Shown one piece after another: positions 1-5,167 of a DNA stretch of 6,050 nucleotides. Where the stretch lies: contig RGEP01000115.1 of assembly GCA_009918225.1 (NCBI GenBank), forward strand, positions 1-6,050. The letters run 5' to 3'. The position numbers and the translations under genes are program-made. The notes beneath the pieces were generated by a model. It had not been told where the DNA came from. It did not search any database and saw only the letters and a program-made list of their open reading frames with translations. This DNA is from Betaproteobacteria bacterium. Lineage in GTDB: Bacteria; Pseudomonadota; Gammaproteobacteria; Burkholderiales; Burkholderiaceae_C. Position 1 is the first letter of the stretch; every line of letters begins with the position of its first letter.

Positions 1-449
1 TCGTCGCCACCGTCATCGATGATGACGGTGTACCCCGTCGAAGCCAGGTCCGCCACCAGGTAGCGGTCGGCACCCGTGGATACAGATTTGTTGCCATACA
101 AAAATCGCAGCGCTTGCATATCCAAGGTACCAAACCAGGTCGGCCAGACGCCACCGGTTTGGGCGCTGGTGCGGTCGATCATGACCGTGTTGGACAGTGA
201 TGCGAACTTGTCCAGCAGCACCACAGAGCCGCTGGTATCGGCCTCCCCCAAGGGATGCTGCAAACCCAGAGCGTGACCCAACTCATGGAGCAGCGCATAG
301 TAGCCCTCCTGGCCGGGGCTCATGACTGCGGCCGACTCCACATCCAGCCACACATCACCAGCCTGCGCTTTGCCTCGGAAGAAATCCGGAACGAAGGAGT
401 AGCCGCGAGTGTCCGCCTGCTGGTTGATCCCCAGTCGAATGTCGCCCAT
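1..449 (-). CDS. Catalytic fragment of serralysin-like M10 zinc metalloprotease, partial at left edge
   Basis: This is the 3' frame of the broken protease gene, open from 464 to the window edge; the first ATG is 447-449. Counting from that Met, the fragment begins MGDIRLGINQQ, then GYSFVPDFF and GDVWLDVES. The zinc-binding consensus HExxHxxGxxH follows as H55-E56-L57-G58-H59-A60-L61-G62-L63-Q64-H65, followed by Pro, as in metzincins. The Met-turn is at M90 (SLSNTVMID), and TLDMQALRFLYG matches the segment ending in LYG that closes serralysin domains. The last codons read DRYLVADLASTGYTVIIDDG, the beginning of a second RTX-like region. Three zinc-ligand His and the catalytic Glu are present. 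No convincing Shine-Dalgarno precedes ATG 447-449, so independent translation is doubtful. The fragment lacks the N-terminal strand and helix of the fold, so even if made it would probably not fold as an active protease. Confidence 0.65.
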   Translation of the reverse strand, partial: MGDIRLGINQQADTRGYSFVPDFFRGKAQAGDVWLDVESAAVMSPGQEGYYALLHELGHALGLQHPLGEADTSGSVVLLDKFASLSNTVMIDRTSAQTGGVWPTWFGTLDMQALRFLYGNKSVSTGADRYLVADLASTGYTVIIDDGGD

Positions 450-1158
450 CAGCCGGGCGCTCAGTCAAAAAACTGTAGGTGATGGTGGCCGCCGTACCCG
501 GGGCCTGGGTCTGCCAACCCGCGGCACCTCGAAGCAGAATGTCCTGGCCGCCTTTATCCAGGGATATCAGCGATATGACATCTAAAGGTGTGGTGATGCT
601 GCCGACCTTGTAGTCGATTCGCTCAACATTACGAAACTCGAATGTAAAGGTCGGGGTCTTTTCAAAATAAAACGTCGCTGAACGCCCGTCGGCGGATACG
701 TTCATCACCAGCCGTCCACGGCTGGCTGCATCATCGACCGCCAGAACCACGCTGTCCCGCCCGCCTCGCCCATCAATCAGGATGGTGCCGCTGCGCGCGC
801 CGCTCCAGGGGCCCACCCAAAAGTAGTCATCCGCCTGAGAGCCGTAACCCTTGTCGCCGGGTTGCTTGAAGCCATGAACCGTATGGACATTGACCAGGGT
901 GTCGCGGGTGCCCCATCCGTCAAGTGCGTAGCCGGCCTCCAAATCCACCAAGATGGCATTCGGCGAAGACCAGTACCACACCGTAGCCTCATATCGGATA
1001 GACGGATCAACGATGACCGTGTCGTTGCCCTGTCCAGGCTGCACCGTCGCCCACTTCGCCTTGATGGTGATCTTGTCATCACCCTCCAGCGCTTCATACA
1101 GGTCGTTCGTGGTGAGCTCGAATACATCGGGCCCGCTGGTTCCTCGAATGGTCGCCAC
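355..1158 (-). CDS. N-terminal fragment of RTX/M10-like protease (267 codons, last 30 out of frame)
   Basis: This is the 5' open frame of the broken protease gene. It starts at GTG 1156-1158, supported by AAGGAG at 1164-1169 with 5 bases between. Residues 1-50 hold three degenerate RTX-like units: GTSGPDVFEL (6-15), ALEGDDKITI (23-32) and VQPGQGNDTVIV (39-50). Residues 71-96 (VDLEAGYALDG, then RDTLVNVHTVHG) match the linking unit often seen between RTX blocks, and a further GRGGRDSVVL stretch follows near 130-140. Residues 226-236 (ITYSFLTERPA) resemble the first strand of serralysin-type domains. From about residue 238 to the stop at 355-357 the sequence is the wrong frame of the protease domain and should not be read as genuine protein. 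The gene lies directly behind the DUF1501 gene, whose TAA overlaps this Shine-Dalgarno. If translated, it would yield a repeat fragment without a catalytic site. Confidence 0.6.
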   Translation of the reverse strand: MATIRGTSGPDVFELTTNDLYEALEGDDKITIKAKWATVQPGQGNDTVIVDPSIRYEATVWYWSSPNAILVDLEAGYALDGWGTRDTLVNVHTVHGFKQPGDKGYGSQADDYFWVGPWSGARSGTILIDGRGGRDSVVLAVDDAASRGRLVMNVSADGRSATFYFEKTPTFTFEFRNVERIDYKVGSITTPLDVISLISLDKGGQDILLRGAAGWQTQAPGTAATITYSFLTERPADGRHSTGDQPAGGHSRLLLRSGFLPRQSAGW

Positions 1159-1163
1159 GGTGA

Positions 1164-1169
1164 CTCCTT
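1164..1169 (-). promoter_or_regulatory. Shine-Dalgarno fixing the GTG start of the protease gene
   Basis: On the minus strand this reads AAGGAG, five bases before GTG 1156-1158. Its first bases overlap the TAA stop (1168-1170) of the DUF1501 gene, so ribosomes finishing DUF1501 stop on the initiation site. This supports translational coupling and a single transcript, and it justifies the GTG start. Confidence 0.75.
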
Positions 1170-2532
1170 AGAGGTATCCGATGGTTCGGCTCTTGAAGTT
1201 GGCCAAATTGGGCATGGCCGCCACGGTTTGCTCGACCGTGAGCCCCATCCACCGCACGGCGTCCGCCACAAACTGGTCGGAAGAGAACTGTGGGATCCAT
1301 TGGCCGCGTTTGGGGTTGTAAAGCGAGGCGTCATCAGGCCCCCCCGTCTGCAGGATTGGGAAGGTGCTGCCGTAAACGGTTCCGCCCTTCACCGCTCCCC
1401 CCATGGCAAACCAGTGGTTGCCCCAGGCATGATCTGAACCCGCACCAGCCGCCGGGTCCAGGGTGCGCCCGAATTCGCTGATGACCAGGACCAGCACCTG
1501 GGAATCCAAGCCCATGTCAACCATCGACTTGTCAAAGGCCGACAACGACTGCGCTACCACCTCAAGCCGGCGATCGAGCCCGGGGTTGTTATCCCCCATT
1601 TCCAACTGTCCCGTATGGGTGTCGTAGCCCCCGTCCTTCACCAGATAAATCTGGCGCTGAGCACCCATCGCTTTGCTGTAACCGATGTGCTTGGCTACGA
1701 AACTCAAGTCGCGGGGAAGCCGAGAGATCGTTGTGGTGGGGAAATCTCCCGTGGGGGCAGGCCCCTTGATCCGGCCTTGTGCAAACTCTTGAGAGTCCAG
1801 ATAGGCCGCGCGCATGCTTCGGGCGAACTCAGCCTCGTACGGGTTGCTCGACTGCAGCCGCGTGGCCCACTCCAATCGTTGTGTGACTGAGTTGGCGGGG
1901 TCTGAGATATTGGCGATGCCCCAATTGGAGTTGCCATTGCTGTCCGCCAAACTCAGTGGTGTGGAATTGGAGACCAAGGCTGTGTAGTTGTTGGTCACCG
2001 AGATCAGGGGTTGCCGGTTTCGCATGCCCTCTGGCAGCAAGTCTATGGCCCGCCCACCCCAGCCACTGCGGTCTTCGTCACCCATCCAACCCTGGATCCA
2101 CTGCTCTTGATCGGAATGCGATCCCAGAAAGGGAGGCAGCTTGACGCTGCGGTTGCGGACCTGGTCGATCGTGGTGGGCTGAACCAGCGCGCCGACATTG
2201 GCCACGACCGCCACCCTCTTGCGCTCGAACAACTCGTACAGCGGTCGCACCGAAGGCGTCAGAGCGAAGGTGTGTCCAATGTGGGTGCCACTGAGGCGGA
2301 GCAGCGAATCTTTCGGAAGCGCCAACGAAGGGCGGGCCTTCGCATAGTCTGCGTAGGCGGCATCAACGGGAATGAGGACGTTGTTGCCGTCGAAGCCGCC
2401 ATCTAGGTGCACCAACACCACAGCCTTGTAGTCGGCAGCCGCCACGTGTGACAAGGGCAACAGGGCAGCACCGATACCGGTCAAGGAAAGAGCACCCGCA
2501 CCACAGAGAAACTCACGACGACTGGGTTTCAT
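1168..2532 (-). CDS. DUF1501 family protein, Tat-exported
   Basis: A 454-residue protein of the DUF1501 family, which has a fold related to the alkaline phosphatase/sulfatase superfamily but no settled reaction. The N-terminus MKPSRREFLCGAGAL is a twin-arginine signal (S4-R5-R6-E7-F8-L9) followed by a hydrophobic stretch and a likely cleavage site at AAA/D34, so the folded protein should go to the periplasm. Family hallmarks are LVHLDGGFDGNN (40-51), VISEFGRT (about 350-357) and SDHAWGNHW, with D367, H368 and H373 as plausible metal or active-site residues, followed by GGAVKGGTVYG. The length is normal for the family. The ATG at 2530-2532 is preferred over a 27-residue upstream extension because it places the Tat motif at the N-terminus, has GGGAG (2540-2544) seven bases ahead and overlaps the upstream stop as ATGA. 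DUF1501 genes commonly follow DUF1800 genes, as here. The substrate is unknown. Confidence 0.93.
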   Translation of the reverse strand: MKPSRREFLCGAGALSLTGIGAALLPLSHVAAADYKAVVLVHLDGGFDGNNVLIPVDAAYADYAKARPSLALPKDSLLRLSGTHIGHTFALTPSVRPLYELFERKRVAVVANVGALVQPTTIDQVRNRSVKLPPFLGSHSDQEQWIQGWMGDEDRSGWGGRAIDLLPEGMRNRQPLISVTNNYTALVSNSTPLSLADSNGNSNWGIANISDPANSVTQRLEWATRLQSSNPYEAEFARSMRAAYLDSQEFAQGRIKGPAPTGDFPTTTISRLPRDLSFVAKHIGYSKAMGAQRQIYLVKDGGYDTHTGQLEMGDNNPGLDRRLEVVAQSLSAFDKSMVDMGLDSQVLVLVISEFGRTLDPAAGAGSDHAWGNHWFAMGGAVKGGTVYGSTFPILQTGGPDDASLYNPKRGQWIPQFSSDQFVADAVRWMGLTVEQTVAAMPNLANFKSRTIGYL

Positions 2533-4184
2533 TTGATCGCTCCCATGGAGGGGGTGAAGGTCGCCAACTGCATCGTGGCGCCCAAGAAACGGGTGGGCGT
2601 GTCGCGCTGCCAAGACTGTCCAGCCAAGCCGTCTTTCAGCCCTTGCCGTACCGGGCCCGGCATCGCGCCGCGGAAATACCGCTCAGACAAAAGGTCTATG
2701 AGGGCGTCATCAGACTTTGCGATGGCCTGCTTGAATGGCGCAATCTCACAGCCGGCAGCCAAAAGCAGCTGCTCATCCTGCCAATCCCCATATCGGCCCA
2801 AGCGACTCGAGAACTCGCTGCTCAGCAGCGTCTTCTGCTCCGGGGCCAGCAAGTTTGAGCCCGGTGCTCGGTGATTGGGCGGATAAAAGTTGAACACCGA
2901 CTCGGCGTACAAGGGCCGCTTTTCGGTCATCAGGTTCACTTCATTGGTCTGACCACTGCGACGGGTGGCCAGCCGGCAGCTCATCCCCCTTAGAACCGAA
3001 GTGTGCAAGAGGAAGGGCTCGCGAATACGGCCGAAGTGAGTGGATCCCTTTCCAGGCACATCGCCCGCTCGGGCTTCGGTGTCCATGAGGATCGCTCGCA
3101 CAACGGCCGCCAAATCACCCTTGGTCTGGGTGAACACCGATGAAACCCGCGCCAAGTAGGCCGGCGAGGGATCGCTCGTGGTGAGTCCTTGGATCAGCCG
3201 CAGGGAAACAAATGGCGCGGTATTGGGATGGTTCATCAGGATCTCAACGACAGCGTCGAGGTCCTTGGCCGCATTGCCACCGGCCGGTATGGTTTTGCCC
3301 AGCACCACCTTGGCATCGGTGTCGTGTTGACTGGCGTCACGCGGCGCCATGGTGACAGCGAAATTCGCCCAATTGGGGTTGTTGCGAATCGATCTCACAG
3401 CCTCGGGCAACGGAACAAAGTTCCAGCCCGTCAAGGCTCGGGTCATCTCGATCACATCGCGCTGGCTGTATGTCTCAATGGGCTTGCCGGCGGCGTCTCG
3501 CTTCACCGATCCATCCGGATTCAGCATCACCATGCCCACCGAGAAAAGCTGCATCAACTCACGGCCGTAGTTTTCATTCAGGTTGCTTTTTGTGTTCTGG
3601 TTGTTGTCCAAAAAATTACCCATCGCTGGGCTGAGTGTGATGGTCTTCAGCAATGCGCCGTAGCTTCCAAAGGCGGATCCCATGAGGGTGTTCCAGTATT
3701 CCGACCCGCCATACGGCGAGATTCGCCGGGTCGACGTCACCAGAAAATTGGACAGCACCCAGGTCACCCGGTAGCGCAATTGGTCATCAGCGCCAATGGC
3801 CATATCAAACATGGCGTTGTTATGAGCGACCCACATCCGTGCGTTGCGAGCCTGGTCCGCGTTTTGGTCGAAGTTGATCAGGTCGGTTGGCGTCACGATT
3901 TGGGACGCCGGTTTTTTCAACTGCTCATCGATCCACCCCTGCAAGCCGAGGGTGCGCACGCGTGCGACCGAATCTGGCGAGGGTCCCATGGAGGCGTGCT
4001 CGAGAAACCGAGAGGCCGCGTAGTGCGTCACCACAGGGGGCGCTCCCACTGAACGTGCAACCTGCCCGTCGAGGTTGGATTGCAATGCGGTGACATCACG
4101 GTCCCCCGACCCGCCGCAAGCTGACAACAGCACGGCTGCCGTAGCGAGTGCAAAAACCCTGTTATCGTTGTGGAATAGTGTCAT
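2529..4184 (-). CDS. DUF1800 family lipoprotein
   Basis: A 551-residue protein of the DUF1800 family, function unknown. The N-terminus MTLFHNDNRVFALATAAVLL followed by SAC is a lipoprotein signal with lipobox L20-S21-A22-C23, then GGSGD, so the mature protein should be lipid-anchored in the envelope. The DUF1800 region runs from about residue 53 to the end: HYAASRFLEHASMGPSP (54-70), LSPAMGNFLDNNQN, NENYGRELMQLFSVGMVMLN starting at N203, then ALTGW, an HPNTAPFVSLRLIQ segment, TSDPSPAYLARV, and ESVFNFYPPNHRAPG near the C-terminus. These match the family order, and the length is typical. The start at ATG 4182-4184 is preferred over a GTG six codons upstream because AAAGGG (4190-4195) sits five bases before it and the signal peptide then begins correctly. 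The stop overlaps the DUF1501 start (ATGA, 2529-2532). DUF1800-DUF1501 pairs are widespread, suggesting the two proteins act together; what they do is not known. Confidence 0.93.
   Translation of the reverse strand: MTLFHNDNRVFALATAAVLLSACGGSGDRDVTALQSNLDGQVARSVGAPPVVTHYAASRFLEHASMGPSPDSVARVRTLGLQGWIDEQLKKPASQIVTPTDLINFDQNADQARNARMWVAHNNAMFDMAIGADDQLRYRVTWVLSNFLVTSTRRISPYGGSEYWNTLMGSAFGSYGALLKTITLSPAMGNFLDNNQNTKSNLNENYGRELMQLFSVGMVMLNPDGSVKRDAAGKPIETYSQRDVIEMTRALTGWNFVPLPEAVRSIRNNPNWANFAVTMAPRDASQHDTDAKVVLGKTIPAGGNAAKDLDAVVEILMNHPNTAPFVSLRLIQGLTTSDPSPAYLARVSSVFTQTKGDLAAVVRAILMDTEARAGDVPGKGSTHFGRIREPFLLHTSVLRGMSCRLATRRSGQTNEVNLMTEKRPLYAESVFNFYPPNHRAPGSNLLAPEQKTLLSSEFSSRLGRYGDWQDEQLLLAAGCEIAPFKQAIAKSDDALIDLLSERYFRGAMPGPVRQGLKDGLAGQSWQRDTPTRFLGATMQLATFTPSMGAIK
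2540..2544 (-). promoter_or_regulatory. Shine-Dalgarno of the DUF1501 gene
   Basis: On the minus strand this reads GGGAG, seven bases before the ATG at 2530-2532. It lies inside the end of the DUF1800 gene and supports the short, Tat-motif-first start over the longer in-frame extension. Confidence 0.6.
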
Positions 4185-4424
4185 TTCAACCCTTTGCGCC
4201 ACGTATGCGGCCCACTGCAGCCTACGATTTTGAATGTACCCAGTTCGGCACCACCTTGGCCATAGTTAAGCACTGCCATTGCGTTCTGTTGCCGTTGGCT
4301 GGGTGTATTTCGTCGAACCTGCAAGTTGAAGTCTCAAAACCCCACTTTGCGCCAAGAATCGGCCCTCCAAGCGCAGTATGCTGAAGCCGGTGCGCCATTT
4401 TTCACACTCAGGCCCCTCAGCATC
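4185..4424. promoter_or_regulatory. Divergent intergenic region with presumed promoters of both operons
   Basis: About 240 bases lie between the outward-facing DUF1800 and TlpA-like genes. This is the only non-coding gap large enough for promoters in the window, because all other junctions overlap or nearly touch. It is more AT-rich by eye than the flanking genes. I could not find a convincing sigma-70 -35/-10 pair, an operator palindrome or a riboswitch-like structure, so the assignment rests on gene arrangement. If the TlpA-like gene starts at the alternative TTG 4326, the gap shrinks to about 140 bases. Confidence 0.45.
4190..4195 (-). promoter_or_regulatory. Shine-Dalgarno of the DUF1800 gene
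   Basis: On the minus strand this reads AAAGGG, five bases upstream of ATG 4182-4184. It lies inside the alternative upstream GTG reading, which argues for the shorter start. Confidence 0.6.
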
Positions 4425-4931
4425 GTGACACCAGCTCGCCGAAACAGCCTCAAACTGCTCCTGGCCCCTTGGGCCTTGGGCTTAACGACTGGGGCTGGGG
4501 CTCAGCAACGCTTGAGCCCGTTTCAAATGGACGGCCTTGAAGGGCCCATGTCCTGGCCTTTTGCAGGTTCTTCGAGCAAAACCTGGCTGTACCTCGACTT
4601 CTGGGCATCCTGGTGCGGGCCCTGCCGTCTCTCGTTTCCGTGGATGAACCAGATGCATGAACGATGGCACGGCCGTGGCCTGCGCATCGTGGCGGCGACG
4701 GTTGACCGCCGCCGTGAGGATGCCCTGGTCTTTCTGAAGGCCAACCCAGCGCGCTTTCCGATTGCCTTTGATGCGCAGGGGGCCCTGGCACGCCACCTCA
4801 ATGTCAAAACGATGCCCACGAGCCTGCTGGTGGCGCCGGATGGGACCATCCTCCATCGGCACGAAGGCTTCACGCCCAGCCTGGGCGAGAAGGCGGCATT
4901 GGTCATCAAGGAAGCACTGGAGGCTGCATGA
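4425..4931 (+). CDS. TlpA/ResA-like thioredoxin-fold protein, exported
   Basis: A thioredoxin-fold protein of the TlpA/ResA type, 168 residues from the GTG at 4425. These proteins act outside the cytoplasm as thiol-disulfide oxidoreductases. The active site W63-C64-G65-P66-C67 (4611-4625) follows the strand LYLDFWAS, and the cis-Pro loop TMPTS has P131. The ending LLVAPDGTILHRHEGF is typical of the family. The N-terminus from the GTG reads TPARRNSLKLLLAPWALG, then LTTGAGA/QQ: a signal peptide with a twin-arginine-like RRNSLK and an AxA cleavage site, so export by Tat or Sec is likely. The open frame extends upstream to TTG 4326, but that would put a 33-residue tail before the signal. No strong Shine-Dalgarno precedes either start, so the start is uncertain. 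The stop overlaps the DUF4266 start as ATGA (4928-4931). Its likely partner is the Cys-containing lipoprotein encoded next (inference). Confidence 0.85.
   Translation: MTPARRNSLKLLLAPWALGLTTGAGAQQRLSPFQMDGLEGPMSWPFAGSSSKTWLYLDFWASWCGPCRLSFPWMNQMHERWHGRGLRIVAATVDRRREDALVFLKANPARFPIAFDAQGALARHLNVKTMPTSLLVAPDGTILHRHEGFTPSLGEKAALVIKEALEAA
4919..4923 (+). promoter_or_regulatory. Shine-Dalgarno of the DUF4266 gene
   Basis: GGAGG inside the end of the TlpA-like gene, four bases before ATG 4928 and ten before the in-frame ATG at 4934. The true start could be either; 4928 is taken for its ATGA overlap with the upstream stop. Confidence 0.55.
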
Positions 4932-5167
4932 CGATGATGAAGGCCTTGCTCAAAGCCGGCCTGCCGGCGCTACTGGCCGCCTTCGGAGGCTGCGCGCTGG
5001 CACCCCAGGTGCCGGTGGCCGCCTTTGAAAAAGGTGACCTGGCACGCCCGGCCATGCAGTTCGATGCCGACCGCCTGGAAGCCTCCTTTGGCGACCACAT
5101 CTACTTCAGCAAGGAAGGGGCTTCCGGTGGCCGCTCGGTGGGTGGCGGGGGTTGCGGATGCAACTGA
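4928..5167 (+). CDS. DUF4266 small lipoprotein with GCGCN C-terminus
   Basis: A 79-residue protein of the DUF4266 family. The N-terminus is a lipoprotein-like signal (hydrophobic 6-19, then FGGC with C22 as the probable lipidated Cys; the Phe at -3 is less usual than Leu). The middle has PVAAFEKGDLARPAM (29-43), the family pattern of a charged turn before LA.P.M, and HIYFSKEGASGG (57-68). The C-terminus GGGGCGCN (72-79) carries C76 and C78 and is the family's most distinctive mark. Nothing enzymatic is visible. The gene overlaps the TlpA-like gene by four bases and the DUF3570 gene by ten, so all three are probably made from one message. A lipid-anchored peptide with a conserved CGC tail next to a thiol oxidoreductase suggests a redox- or metal-binding role, or a tail that is modified (inference). 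In-frame ATGs at 4934 and 4937 are alternative starts. Confidence 0.9.
   Translation: MTMMKALLKAGLPALLAAFGGCALAPQVPVAAFEKGDLARPAMQFDADRLEASFGDHIYFSKEGASGGRSVGGGGCGCN

Larger units (their letters stand above)
1..1158 (-). pseudogene. Serralysin/M10-like RTX metalloprotease gene, disrupted by deletion and frame change, partial at left edge
   Basis: Read leftward from GTG at 1156-1158, this locus encodes a secreted-type zinc metalloprotease with RTX-like calcium-binding repeats on both sides of a peptidase domain. The 5' part (to about 450) and the 3' part (about 449 to 1) are in different frames, and no single frame covers both. The 5' frame ends at TGA 355-357; the 3' frame is closed upstream by TGA at 465-467. 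The join pairs ITYSFLTERPA (first strand of a serralysin-like domain) directly with MGDIRLGIN, which matches the strand that normally follows a helix about 35-45 residues later. The helix region is therefore missing as well as the frame. The Zn motif HELGHALGLQH (255-287) is intact, so the break looks recent or is an assembly artefact. No N-terminal signal peptide is seen, as expected if the protein used a type I secretion system with a C-terminal signal outside the window. The family call is firm; whether the gene is truly dead is open. Confidence 0.75.

Noticed and set aside
8..30. Perfect 10-base inverted repeat with a 3-base loop that could look like a terminator or operator.
   Set aside because: It lies inside the protease reading frame, encodes the acidic RTX-like segment TVIIDDG, has no T-run, and is explained by Val/Ile/Asp codons reading as near complements.
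462..472. Run of six T (minus strand) near the frame break, as a possible slippage or programmed frameshift site.
   Set aside because: Shifting there into the downstream frame meets TGA at 465-467 at once, and slippage would not restore the missing 35-45 residues.
862..1437. 191-codon plus-strand open frame spanning the DUF1501/protease junction.
   Set aside because: It is antisense to both well-supported genes, without a recognisable domain or a convincing ribosome site.
3189..4052. 287-codon plus-strand open frame opposite the DUF1800 gene.
   Set aside because: It lies wholly antisense to a gene with clear family motifs, and its protein is His/Arg/Gly-rich with no recognisable domain; it is a shadow frame of GC-rich coding DNA.
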